A stretch of 37,302 nt of DNA from the NCBI GenBank assembly GCA_016880465.1, contig JAEHDK010000003.1, forward strand, positions 1-37,302. The letters are read 5' to 3'. Source of the DNA: Micromonosporaceae bacterium (GTDB lineage: Bacteria > Actinomycetota > Actinomycetes > Mycobacteriales > Micromonosporaceae). Every line of letters starts with the position of its first letter. The first letter of the stretch is position 1. A program made the position numbers and the translations under genes. Below are positions 18,967 to 28,169 of the stretch, piece after piece. Below the pieces are notes generated by a model. The model saw only the letters and a list, made by a program, of their open reading frames with translations, made no database searches and was not told where the DNA came from.

Positions 18967-19413
18967 TCAGTAGCCGTAGTCCGGCGGCGCGGCGCTTCCG
19001 GTGGGGTTCGGGCCGGCCCCGCCGGTGACGGTGATCGAGACCTCGGTCTCGGCACCGGCCGCCGAGTGGTTGGCGTTGCGCAGCGAGACGTGCATGGTGT
19101 GCTGGCCGGCGGCCAGGTCCGTTATCTGTGTCGTGTCCGACTCCACCACCTGGTAGTTGTCGGCGTTGCCATCGAACCAGATGTGTACGTGGTGGCGTCC
19201 GGTGCTGGTCGCTCCGAGCGGGACGCTGCTGTCGACCCTGACGCTGAACGGCAGCGCGACGGTCGAGCCCGCCGTCGGTTCCGACACCGACACCGACATC
19301 GCCCCGCTCGAACCGCCGGACTGCCCACCACCGCACGCGGTGAGCCCCAGCGCCAGCGCCAGCCCGACGGCGGCGCCGGCGACGTACCTCCAGGTCTTGA
19401 CGGTTTTCCTCAT
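18967..19413 (-). CDS. Lipoprotein with His-containing Ig-like domain (DUF4399-like)
   Basis: Lipobox LGLTAC; HHVHIWFDGNADNYQVVESDTTQITDLAAGQHTMHVSLRNANHSAAG. Confidence 0.78.
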   Translation of the reverse strand: MRKTVKTWRYVAGAAVGLALALGLTACGGGQSGGSSGAMSVSVSEPTAGSTVALPFSVRVDSSVPLGATSTGRHHVHIWFDGNADNYQVVESDTTQITDLAAGQHTMHVSLRNANHSAAGAETEVSITVTGGAGPNPTGSAAPPDYGY

Positions 19414-19420
19414 GCCGGTT

Positions 19421-19488
19421 CTACCGGCCGACCCGGCCAGCGGGATTTCCGCTCGACCGGGAAAACCATCCGCGGCCGGATCGCGTAG
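19421..19488. promoter_or_regulatory. Divergent pair of ECF-like promoters
   Basis: Plus: GGAAAAC (19460-19466)-N19-TAG(T)ACCGG; minus: GGAAATC (19450-19444)-N20-TAG(A)ACCGG; each ends at the start of its gene. Confidence 0.5.
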
Positions 19489-19496
19489 TACCGGAT

Positions 19497-20042
19497 GTGG
19501 GGGTGACCGACGAGGCGCTCCTCGCCGGCATGGCGGCGGGCGACGCGCAGGCGGCCACGACACTGGTCCGCCGGTATCAGGCGCGGGTGTACGGTCTTGC
19601 GCTCACCATCGTCGGAGTGCCCGCGACCGCGGAGGACGTGGCACAGGACGCGTTCCTGCGGGCGTGGCGGTTCGCCGGCGGTTACGACCCGCGCCGCGGT
19701 GGCGTGGCGACCTGGCTGCTCAGCATCACCAGAAACGCAGCGATCGATGCGGTGCGTATGCGGCGGGACCAGCCGTACGAACCGGAACTGCTGCTCGCGA
19801 TGCTGGACACGCGCAGCGCCGACGACGGCGGGCAGGAGCGTACCGCGGACGCCGATCGGGTCCGCACGGCGCTGCGTACCCTGCCGCGGGACCAGGCGGC
19901 GGCAGTGGTGATGGCGACGTTCTACGGCTTGACTGCGAAGGAGATCGGGGCCCGGGAGGGCGTACCCATCGGCACCGCGAAGACCCGGATCCGGCTGGGC
20001 CTGGCCCGACTGCGCGACAAACTCGAGGTGCACGATGGATGA
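19497..20042 (+). CDS. RNA polymerase ECF sigma factor
   Basis: Sigma2 VRRYQARVYGLALTIVGVPATAEDVAQDAFLRAWRF...WLLSITRNAAIDAVR and Sigma4 LPRDQAAAVVMATFYGLTAKEIGAREGVPIGTAKTRIRLGLARLR. Confidence 0.93.
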   Translation: MGVTDEALLAGMAAGDAQAATTLVRRYQARVYGLALTIVGVPATAEDVAQDAFLRAWRFAGGYDPRRGGVATWLLSITRNAAIDAVRMRRDQPYEPELLLAMLDTRSADDGGQERTADADRVRTALRTLPRDQAAAVVMATFYGLTAKEIGAREGVPIGTAKTRIRLGLARLRDKLEVHDG

Positions 20043-20748
20043 CGACCGGTACGGATGCGCGCAGGCCACAGAGCTGCTCGCCGAGCTGGCGGTCGGCGCA
20101 ATCGCCGGCGAGCAGCGGGCCGACGTACTGCGTCACGTCGCCGGGTGTCCATCCTGCCGGGCCGAGCTGGCCGAGCTGGCCCGGGTGGCCGACGGCCTGC
20201 TCCAGCTCGCGCCGCCGGTCGAGCCGCCGGCCGGCTTCGAGAGCGCCGCCCTGGCCCGGATCGCCGTCGAGGCCGCCCCGTCGCCCAGCGTGGCGGCAAA
20301 GCCGCGGTATCCCCGGATCCGGCGGCCCGGGCGCGCGCTTGCCGCGGCGTTCGCTCTGGTCGTGGCCGTCGCGCTCGGCGCGGGCGCGGTCTGGTGGCGC
20401 ACGGCGGCGGATCGCTCCCTCGCCGCGCGGACCCGGCAGACGCAGGAGCTGGCCGATGGCCGGTACCTGAAGGCGGCCCGGCTCACCACGGTGGCCGGGG
20501 ATTCCGCCGGTACGGTCTTCATGTACGAGGGCAACCCATCCTGGCTGCTGGTCACGATCTCGGCGGCCCCGGTCGACGGGTCCTACCGGGTGGTGTTGAT
20601 CAACCAGGACGGGCGGCGGTACCCGATCGGCGCCTGCGAGGTCGCCAGCGGCAGCGGGACCACCGCGTACCGCCTCGCGACGGTGGCAAGCATCGACACG
20701 ATTGAGATGACGGCACCGTCCGGGGTGCTCCTCACCGCACGGACATGA
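20035..20748 (+). CDS. Anti-sigma factor with zinc-finger (ZAS-like) domain
   Basis: HVAGCPSCRAEL motif, one TM segment (ALAAAFALVVAVALGAGAVWW), overlaps the sigma gene stop. Confidence 0.88.
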   Translation: MDDDRYGCAQATELLAELAVGAIAGEQRADVLRHVAGCPSCRAELAELARVADGLLQLAPPVEPPAGFESAALARIAVEAAPSPSVAAKPRYPRIRRPGRALAAAFALVVAVALGAGAVWWRTAADRSLAARTRQTQELADGRYLKAARLTTVAGDSAGTVFMYEGNPSWLLVTISAAPVDGSYRVVLINQDGRRYPIGACEVASGSGTTAYRLATVASIDTIEMTAPSGVLLTART

Positions 20749-20775
20749 CGGGTGGCCGATCCGGCGCCACGGAGT

Positions 20776-21753
20776 TCACCCCCGGATCGCGTCGACGTAG
20801 ACGAAGCCACCGGAGTACGGGCGGGCGCCGAGCCGGACCCGGTAGGCCCCGGGCCGTTCGAAGCACAGCTTGCCGCGCCCGCTTGGCGGCACCTGGCCGT
20901 ACGGGGTCTCGTATCGGGTGCCGGAGCGGTTGTCCACGACGACGCAGCCGCCCGCGCTGGTACGCAGCCACTGTGGGTGGAACTGGTCCCGTAGCACGAT
21001 CGCGGCGGGTGGGCCGGCTGCCGACAGGCGCGCCGCCTCTCGTTCGACCGGGGACCGTGACCACGGTCGGTGCCAGCCGACGATGAGCGCCGTCGCCGCG
21101 ACGAGCAGCAGGGCGACGCTGTGCCGGCCCAGTTGGCGTAGCGTTGCGGCGGTCCGGTCCAGGTGCTGCGCCAGCCGACCGAGCGGAAATCCGTAGCAGA
21201 CGTGGGCACCGTACGCGACGGCGATGGGAATCGTCTGACCGCTGATCCCGTACCGGGCGCCGAACGGGCTGAACAGGGCTACGGATTCCAGGACGAGTGC
21301 CCACACCACGCCCCACGGCCATGCTCGCCGAGCCGCGATCGCCGCGTACGCGATGCCGAATGTGACGCCGTTGGAGAGGTGGTAGAGCCAGCCGAGGGTG
21401 GACGTAAAGCCGGACGAGGCCGAGGCGTCGGCGATCAGGATGCCGTAGGACTCGATCGGTGCGAAGACGCGCTGGCCGGCCAGCGCGACGGGCACCCGGA
21501 TGAGGTCGTAGCCGAGCGTGCCCACCGCGCCGGCGATGGCGCCGACCCGGATCCGCTCCCGCAGCTCGAGATCCACCCGCGGCAGGCCGGCCAGTACGGC
21601 GAGCAGAGCCATCGACGGTACCGAGGCAAGCCAGAAGACCAGGTGCATCGGCGCGATGCCGTAGAGGTCGGCGAGGAGTGCCGCGATCGAGCCGCCGGCC
21701 AGCAGCGCAACCACGAGACGGAACGGCCACCGGTAGCGGCCGGCCGCAGTCAC
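20776..21753 (-). CDS. Polytopic membrane hypothetical protein with soluble C-terminal domain
   Basis: GTG 21753 overlaps the upstream gene stop (GTGA); six or more hydrophobic helices then a cupredoxin-like beta-rich tail. Confidence 0.7.
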   Translation of the reverse strand: MTAAGRYRWPFRLVVALLAGGSIAALLADLYGIAPMHLVFWLASVPSMALLAVLAGLPRVDLELRERIRVGAIAGAVGTLGYDLIRVPVALAGQRVFAPIESYGILIADASASSGFTSTLGWLYHLSNGVTFGIAYAAIAARRAWPWGVVWALVLESVALFSPFGARYGISGQTIPIAVAYGAHVCYGFPLGRLAQHLDRTAATLRQLGRHSVALLLVAATALIVGWHRPWSRSPVEREAARLSAAGPPAAIVLRDQFHPQWLRTSAGGCVVVDNRSGTRYETPYGQVPPSGRGKLCFERPGAYRVRLGARPYSGGFVYVDAIRG

Positions 21754-23114
21754 GGGCGATGTGGCGCCGGCCCCTCGTTCTCGTCGTCGTCGCGGTCGGG
21801 CGGTTCGGGCAGGAGGTCGTTGATGCTCGACAGGTCCGGCTGGTGCTGGCTGGGCACGGTCCATGGTGGCTCCACGGTCGACTGGGGTGGCGGTAGCGCA
21901 TCCTGGTTGACGGTGCCGTCCCGGCCGAGTTCGAACTGGATCGGTTGCGGTGCCGCGCCGGCCTGGCCCGATCCGGGTGCGGTGTGCAGGGGCGGCGGGC
22001 CGGACTGCCGCAGCTGGTCATAGCCGGACTGCTGCGGCTGGTCAGGGCCGGCCGGCCACTGCTGGCTGTCACCGGCTGAACGCGGGCCGGGCGCCTGTCC
22101 GGCGGCCCCGGCCTGTGCCGCGGCGACCGCGAGGCTGGCGGCGGCGCCACCGACACCGAGTCCCAGCGCCGCACCGATGGCCGCGGCCAGTCCGCCGATC
22201 GATCCACGCGCCACGACATGCCCGGCACCGGGCGAGCCCAGCCAGGCGAAGATGCCGCCCAGGCCCAGGTCCGAGCAGGGCTCTCCGTCGGACGTCACGC
22301 ACTCACCCCAGCCGCCATCGTCGGCGTACGCCCAGCGGACCCGTACGACCTGCCAGCCGATCAGTACACAGCTCGCCAGTAGCAGGACGGCCGCACGAGG
22401 TGGCGGCGCGCCACGGACGAGCAGCACGGACACGACCGCGCAGGCCACCCCGAGGACCAGCTCGACCAGCCAGGCACCGATGGCCCAGTCCGCGAACAGG
22501 CCCACGGCTTCACCGACCATGACGAGCACCGGGCTCACCATGACCGCCAGTCGCGGACCCGCGGCCGGGGTGATGATGCCGCACAGACCGCGCCAGGCGC
22601 GGACCAGCGCGAAGTTCAGGATGACCCCGACCGGAGTGGTGGCGAGTGCGACCAACACCAGGCCGAGCGCGAGCGAGACCGCGGAGGAGATGATCGTGGA
22701 GATCACCAGGCTGACCGCCGCGCCCCACAGCAGCATGGCGAGGGCGAGGGAACGGCCGCTCGCCATGGCTTCGCCGAACCGCCGCGGCAACGCCAGCATG
22801 TCCGCCCGGAAGTTGCGCCACCCCCGCGACCAGGCGTACGTGACCAGGCCGCCGGCGAGGCTGAACAGCAACAACCAGAACAGGCCGTTGCCGGTGTGTC
22901 CGTCCGCCGTCGCCGCTGTCTCGGCGCCGGGCCCCACCTGGCTACCGTCGAGATTCACGGCCATCAGGTAGGTGTTCCACACCCAGCCCACGACGAACGC
23001 CAACGCGCTCAGCGCGAGCGTCATGCGCCAGTGCCGGCGGGTCCAGGCACGCCACTGCACCAGCACGTCGCGGGTCCACATGAGACTCCCGCTCAACGAC
23101 ATCGCCTCGGCCAT
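21750..23114 (-). CDS. Polytopic membrane hypothetical protein with Ala/Gly-rich and Pro/Gln-rich acidic tail
   Basis: AAGGGGGACGCCA precedes ATG 23114; multiple TM segments; tail QPDLSSINDLLPEPPDRDDDENEGPAPHRP. Confidence 0.75.
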   Translation of the reverse strand: MAEAMSLSGSLMWTRDVLVQWRAWTRRHWRMTLALSALAFVVGWVWNTYLMAVNLDGSQVGPGAETAATADGHTGNGLFWLLLFSLAGGLVTYAWSRGWRNFRADMLALPRRFGEAMASGRSLALAMLLWGAAVSLVISTIISSAVSLALGLVLVALATTPVGVILNFALVRAWRGLCGIITPAAGPRLAVMVSPVLVMVGEAVGLFADWAIGAWLVELVLGVACAVVSVLLVRGAPPPRAAVLLLASCVLIGWQVVRVRWAYADDGGWGECVTSDGEPCSDLGLGGIFAWLGSPGAGHVVARGSIGGLAAAIGAALGLGVGGAAASLAVAAAQAGAAGQAPGPRSAGDSQQWPAGPDQPQQSGYDQLRQSGPPPLHTAPGSGQAGAAPQPIQFELGRDGTVNQDALPPPQSTVEPPWTVPSQHQPDLSSINDLLPEPPDRDDDENEGPAPHRP

Positions 23115-23562
23115 TGGCGTCCCCCTTCGAGGCGCAGCATAGGGAAGATCCATCCCGATGTACACGGCAGACCGACCACACCCACCTGTGCGGTCGGGCG
23201 GACCTTCTCGCGCCGCGGCTTTGGCCCTCGCGGTCGCGGTGCCGGTCGGTGTGCTACGGAATACGCCTGGGTGCCGAGCGGTGCCGCCACCTCCCGAGCC
23301 CTTGCCGGACTCCGGCCCCACACCCCAACCAGCTCGACCGATGGGTGCGCGGCCAGCGCCGTCCCCTGCTTGTGCGACGTCGTCCGAGGTCATGGATCTT
23401 CCCGGCAGCGACCATCGGGCGGTGCTCGCGGTCCGGCTCCTTCCCTGGCGGCCCGGGCCCTGTCCTCCTCGGCGCCGGGATCGGCCGGATCAGCAGCCAC
23501 GGTATTCGCCAATGTCTTCTAGCCGATTGCGTCGGATCCGTCCGGGGGTCGATGCTGCCGTC

Positions 23563-24117
23563 ATGACGGTGTACGGCGGCGGCCGAGACTCCGGTGAACG
23601 GGAACAGAGTTCGCACCGCGGCAAGGCGTTCGCCACGGTCGCGACGATCGTCGTCGCCGCCTTCGGGCTGCTCAGCTCACCGGTCTGGGGACCGCCCATC
23701 TGCCGGGCGGTACGCGTCTGTGGAACGGACGACACCGCCGCAGTGTCGGTCGATACGTCACCGACCGCCAATGCGCCAACACCGACGAGCGGGCCCACGA
23801 GCTCGACCCCCACGGCCGCTCCCACCTCGCGGTCCGAGGGCACGGGGTACCCGTCGGGCGCCGGCGACTACTGCGACGAGTTTGTCCGGGCCTGGCAGGA
23901 CGGCTACCGGAACCGCGCCACCGACCTGTCGAACGCGCAGGTTGTCGATACGGTGTTCAAACTGATTCCGCCGACGCACTACCGCAACGACTGGGGGCCC
24001 ACCGGCACCGGTGCCCAATGCACAATTATCGATCTGGATCGGGGCAACGCGCAGCTCATCAGGCTGTCCGTCCGGTCGACCGGCAAGCCGGGCGCGATCA
24101 CCGCCGTTACCGTCTGA
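23563..24117 (+). CDS. Membrane-anchored hypothetical protein
   Basis: MTVYGGGRDSGEREQSSHRGKAFATVATIVVAAFGLLSS TM anchor, Thr/Pro/Ser linker, C-terminal globular domain. Confidence 0.62.
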   Translation: MTVYGGGRDSGEREQSSHRGKAFATVATIVVAAFGLLSSPVWGPPICRAVRVCGTDDTAAVSVDTSPTANAPTPTSGPTSSTPTAAPTSRSEGTGYPSGAGDYCDEFVRAWQDGYRNRATDLSNAQVVDTVFKLIPPTHYRNDWGPTGTGAQCTIIDLDRGNAQLIRLSVRSTGKPGAITAVTV

Positions 24118-24287
24118 CGCCCGGCGGGTCCCGGTCGGAAGGGTGCTCGGCCATTCCCACTGCCTGGCTCGGCCGGTCGGCGCTGTGGGCTCGGCCAACA
24201 GGGCGCCGACTCCCGCCGCGCAGCCCTGGACACCACAAGACAGCGCGTCCAGTGGGTCGGGTCCGTCGGCCGGGCGACATTCCCAGC

Positions 24288-24305
24288 GTACGGTTTAAGC
24301 CGTAC
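24288..24305. promoter_or_regulatory. Near-perfect palindrome GTACGGTTTAAGCCGTAC
   Basis: 16/18 symmetric positions, 22 nt upstream of the fusion gene start. Confidence 0.45.
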
Positions 24306-24327
24306 ATATGGGGTAAAGGCCACTCCC

Positions 24328-26478
24328 GTGGCGTGGTTGGTGACAGGTGGAGCCGGCTATGTCGGTGGTGCTGTCGTACGAGCGCTGCTGGACGCCGGCC
24401 GCCGGGTGGTCGTGCTGGACGATCTGTCCACCGGGGACCGGGCAGCCGTACCCGCGGGGGTGCCGCTGGTCCGCGCGTCGGTCACCGACGCCGGTGCGGT
24501 GGGCCAGGCGCTGGTCGAGCACACGGTCACCGGGGTCATCCACCTGGCCGGCCGCAAGTCGGTCGCGGAGTCGATGGCCCAGCCGCTGACGTACTACCGG
24601 CAGAACGTCGGCGGGACCGTCGCCGTGCTGGAGGCGATGGCCCAGGTCGGCGTGCGGCAGGCGGTGCTCTCGTCGAGCGCGGCGGTCTACGGGGCGCACG
24701 AAGCGGAGCTGATCGACGAGGACGCCGTACCGTGCCCGACCACCCCGTACGGGGCCACGAAGCTGGCCTGCGAGTGGATCGTGGCGGACTCGGCTCGAGC
24801 GTACGGCCTGCGGCACGTGATACTGCGCTACTTCAACGTTGCGGGCGTGGCGGTGCCCGGCTTGGCACGGCGCGCAGACGGCCTGCTGCCGTGCGCGGTG
24901 GAGGCGGTCGCCCAGGGCAGCTCCCCGGTCGTGTTCGGTCGGGACCATCCCACCCCGGACGGGTCCTGCGTGCGGGACTACGTACACGTGCTGGACGTCG
25001 CGTCCGCCCACGCCGCCGCGGTCGAGGCGCTGGAGGCCGGTGCTGGCGGCGCAGTCTACAACGTCGGCAGCGGCGTCGGGTACTCGGTCACGGAGGTCCT
25101 CGACCTGATCCGGCGGGAGACCGGCAGCGACTTCGCGGACGACGTCCAGCCGCCCCGGGCGGGCGATCCACCGCGGGTCGTCGCGTCGGTCGCGAAGATC
25201 CGCCGTGACCTCCACTGGCGGCCGCGGCACGGGATGCCGGAGATCGTGCACGACGAGTGCCGCGTACGTGCGGCACCGGCACCCGCACCGGACCGGCCAG
25301 CTCCACCGCCCCAGCCCCAAGCGCCCCACCCGCAACCGGCACAGCGGTTCCGGAGCGAGCCGGGAACGGACGCCAAGCAGGGCCGCATCGTGGTGGTCTC
25401 GGCCGGTGTCGGCGCGGGTCATGACGGGGCGAGCCGCGAGCTGGCGCGCCGGCTGGGGGAGCGCGGCTTCCAGGTGGACTGCCTGGACGTGCTCGACATT
25501 CTGTCGTTCGGACGGCTGTTCTGCCGGGCGTACCGGGTGGTGCTGAACCGGATGCCGTGGGTCTACGGCATGCTCTTCCGGATCGCCCTCGCGTTCCGCG
25601 GTGCCAGCCCCAGCGCGCGAGCGCTGAGCCGCAAGGGCCGGCGGAAGCTGCTCCAGGCGCTGCCGCCGGACACCCGCGCAGTCGTGTCGACGTTCCCGCT
25701 CGCCACCCAGCTGCTCGGGCCGCTGCGCCGGGACGGCGAGCTCACCGTGCCCGCGATCACCTACTTCACCGACTTCGGGGTCAACCCGATCTGGGTCGCG
25801 CCCGGCGTGGATACGTACTGCGCCGGCCACGAGGTGAGCCGCGCGCAGGCCTGTGCGCTGAAGGCGGCGGACGTCCGGGTGGCCGGCCGGGCGGTGTCCG
25901 CCCGGTTCCGGCCCGGCTCGCCGGAGGTCAAGCGCCGGGCCCGGGAACGCCTCGGGCTTCCGCCCGGGCGCCTCGTCCTGCTGGTGGCCGGCTCGTGGGG
26001 CGTGGGTGAGGTGGTGGCGACGGCGGCCGAGATCGCCGGTACGGGCGTGGCCGTCCCGGTGGTGGTCTGTGCCGGCAACAAGGCGCTGTACCGCCGGCTC
26101 CAGCGGCGGCGCATCGGCCGCGTGCTCGGCTGGGTGGACGACATGCCGGCCCTGATGCACGCCGCCGACGTGCTCGTCGAGAACGCCGGCGGGCTGACTG
26201 CCCTGGAGGCCATGGCGTGTGGACTTCCGGTGCTCACGTACCGCCCGATTACCGGACACGGCACGGTGAACGCCGCGACGATGGACGAGGCCGGGGTGTC
26301 CACCTGGGTACGCCGGCCCGATGCGCTCGGCCCGACCCTGGTCGAGCTCATCGAGGGTACGCGTGGCCAGGAGCAGCGCGAGGCCGGCCTGGCGCTGTTC
26401 GAAGCGGATCCGGCAACGGTGATCGCCGACGCCGCCAAGGGTGTGCAGCCGCCGTCGACCGCCGATCGGACCGGATGA
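24328..26478 (+). CDS. Fusion: UDP-glucose 4-epimerase-like SDR + MGDG-synthase/GT28-like glycosyltransferase
   Basis: N-terminal GGAGYVGGAVVRALLDAG, SSSAAVYG, YGATK, RYFNVAG, DGSCVRDYVHVLDVA; Pro-rich linker; C-terminal VVVSAGVGAGHDGASRELARRLGERGFQVDCLDVLD and GWVDDMPALMHAADVLVENAGGLTALEAMACGLPVLTYRPITGHGTVNA. Confidence 0.9.
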   Translation: MAWLVTGGAGYVGGAVVRALLDAGRRVVVLDDLSTGDRAAVPAGVPLVRASVTDAGAVGQALVEHTVTGVIHLAGRKSVAESMAQPLTYYRQNVGGTVAVLEAMAQVGVRQAVLSSSAAVYGAHEAELIDEDAVPCPTTPYGATKLACEWIVADSARAYGLRHVILRYFNVAGVAVPGLARRADGLLPCAVEAVAQGSSPVVFGRDHPTPDGSCVRDYVHVLDVASAHAAAVEALEAGAGGAVYNVGSGVGYSVTEVLDLIRRETGSDFADDVQPPRAGDPPRVVASVAKIRRDLHWRPRHGMPEIVHDECRVRAAPAPAPDRPAPPPQPQAPHPQPAQRFRSEPGTDAKQGRIVVVSAGVGAGHDGASRELARRLGERGFQVDCLDVLDILSFGRLFCRAYRVVLNRMPWVYGMLFRIALAFRGASPSARALSRKGRRKLLQALPPDTRAVVSTFPLATQLLGPLRRDGELTVPAITYFTDFGVNPIWVAPGVDTYCAGHEVSRAQACALKAADVRVAGRAVSARFRPGSPEVKRRARERLGLPPGRLVLLVAGSWGVGEVVATAAEIAGTGVAVPVVVCAGNKALYRRLQRRRIGRVLGWVDDMPALMHAADVLVENAGGLTALEAMACGLPVLTYRPITGHGTVNAATMDEAGVSTWVRRPDALGPTLVELIEGTRGQEQREAGLALFEADPATVIADAAKGVQPPSTADRTG

Positions 26479-27239
26479 TCGGCGCGGCGACGGCCGGCAG
26501 GCGCCCCGGGACCGACCACGGCGGTACTACCACTGTGGTGGCTGCCCTGGGCGTTGCGGCCGCGGCGTACGGGGTGCCGGCGCTGACGGCGCTGCCGCGC
26601 GTGCGGACCCGGCTCCTCCCGCGCCTGTCCGGAGTCGGTGAGCCCGACCGGGTGGCGCTCACCTTCGACGACGGTCCGAGCCCTGCCTCGACGCCACGGT
26701 TCGTCGACGTGCTGGCCGGCCGGGGCGTACGGGCGACCTTCTTCCTGCTCGGGTCGGTGCTCGCCCGGGCGCCCGGCCTCGGCCGGGACCTCGTCGCCGC
26801 CGGCCACGAGGTGGCCGTGCACGGGTGGGCGCACCGCAACCTGCTGCTGCGCAGCCCGTCCGGCACATACGACGACCTGGCTCGGGCGCGTGCGCTGGTC
26901 GCGGACACGACCGGGCTGGTACCGCGGTTCTTTCGTCCCCCGTACGGCGTGTTCAGCACGTCGTCCCTGCTGGCAGCCCGCCGGCTGAACCTCACCCCGG
27001 TGCTGTGGACCTGCTGGGGCAAGGACTGGAGCCGGTCGGCGACTCCGCGGTCGGTACTGGCCAGCGTCACCACCGGGCTCTCCGGCGGCGCCACCGTTCT
27101 GCTGCACGACGCCGACTCCGCCGGCGCGTTCGGCTGGCGGTCGACCCTGGCGGCGCTGCCGCGGCTGCTCGACCACTGCGCGCAGCACGGGCTGCGGGTC
27201 GGACCGCTGAGCGAACACGGCTGCTGGGCCCGCCGGTGA
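26475..27239 (+). CDS. Polysaccharide deacetylase family protein (NodB homology)
   Basis: ALTFDDGPSPASTPRFVDVLAGRGVRATFFLLG, HEVAVHGWAHRNL, FFRPPYG; ATGA overlap with upstream gene. Confidence 0.92.
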   Translation: MIGAATAGRRPGTDHGGTTTVVAALGVAAAAYGVPALTALPRVRTRLLPRLSGVGEPDRVALTFDDGPSPASTPRFVDVLAGRGVRATFFLLGSVLARAPGLGRDLVAAGHEVAVHGWAHRNLLLRSPSGTYDDLARARALVADTTGLVPRFFRPPYGVFSTSSLLAARRLNLTPVLWTCWGKDWSRSATPRSVLASVTTGLSGGATVLLHDADSAGAFGWRSTLAALPRLLDHCAQHGLRVGPLSEHGCWARR

Positions 27240-28090
27240 ACGCCGCGGCCCTGCTGCTGGCACTCGGCTCAGCCGTTCTGTTCGGATTGAGCTCCGCGGT
27301 GCAGCAGCGGGCCGCCAAGCAGGAGAAGCGCACCACGTCGCTCGACCCGCGGTTGCTCGTACGGCTGCTGCGCCGGCCGATGTGGCTGCTGAGTTGGCCG
27401 CTCGACACCGCCGGTACCGGCCTGCAAGCACTCGCGCTGCGCGTCGGCCCGCTCGCCCTGGTCCAGCCGGTGCTGGCCAGCGGTCTGTTCCTGGCGATTC
27501 CGTTGGAGGCGGCCATCAACCGGTCGCGGGCACACCCACGCGACCTCGTGGCCGGAGCTATCGGTGTGATCGGCCTGGCCACGTTCCTGGTGGCGGCGCA
27601 ACCGCGCCAGGGCGTGTCGGATCCGTCCGCCCGGGCCTGGCTCGGTGTCGCGCTCGGATCCGGCACGGCCGTTGCGATCTGCCTTGCGCTGGCGACAAGG
27701 GCGACCAACGCGGCGCGGGGCGCATTGCTCGGGGTCGCCACCGGTTTGTTCTACTCCAACACCGCGGCCCAGCTCAAACCGGTCACCACCAAGCTGGCGC
27801 AGGACCCGCTCTCCGTGCTCACCGGCTGGCATCTCTACGTGCTCGCCGTGCTCGGCCTTACCGGCCTGCTGCTGAACCAGAACGCGTTCCAGAGCGGCCG
27901 GATCGCCGCACCGTTGACCGCCATCACCATGGTCGACCCGGTCACGAGCGTGCTGATCGCCGTGACGGCCTTCCACGAGAAACTCGACGTCAGCGGTCCG
28001 CGTCTCGTCATCGAACTGGCCGCCGCCGCAGTCATGGCGAGCGGGATCTGGCTGGCCAGCACCCGCCGCCACGTCCGGGCCGGCCGATAA
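27236..28090 (+). CDS. DMT/EamA-like transporter family protein
   Basis: About 9-10 hydrophobic helices, VNAAALLLALGSAVLFGLSSAVQQRAA...; GTGA overlap with deacetylase gene. Confidence 0.82.
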   Translation: MNAAALLLALGSAVLFGLSSAVQQRAAKQEKRTTSLDPRLLVRLLRRPMWLLSWPLDTAGTGLQALALRVGPLALVQPVLASGLFLAIPLEAAINRSRAHPRDLVAGAIGVIGLATFLVAAQPRQGVSDPSARAWLGVALGSGTAVAICLALATRATNAARGALLGVATGLFYSNTAAQLKPVTTKLAQDPLSVLTGWHLYVLAVLGLTGLLLNQNAFQSGRIAAPLTAITMVDPVTSVLIAVTAFHEKLDVSGPRLVIELAAAAVMASGIWLASTRRHVRAGR

Positions 28091-28169
28091 AGCAACATCC
28101 AAGTCCGATCAGCTCGGGCTCTAGCGTTGAGCAGGTCCGGTGGTACGGACCCGGTGCTGGTCAGCTACG

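Noticed and set aside
24295-26259. 654-aa minus-strand ORF
   Set aside because: Antisense to the clearly coding epimerase-glycosyltransferase fusion; Arg/His/Pro-rich high-GC shadow frame
25761-27431. 556-aa minus-strand ORF
   Set aside because: Shadow of the fusion, deacetylase and transporter genes; no motifs, low-complexity composition
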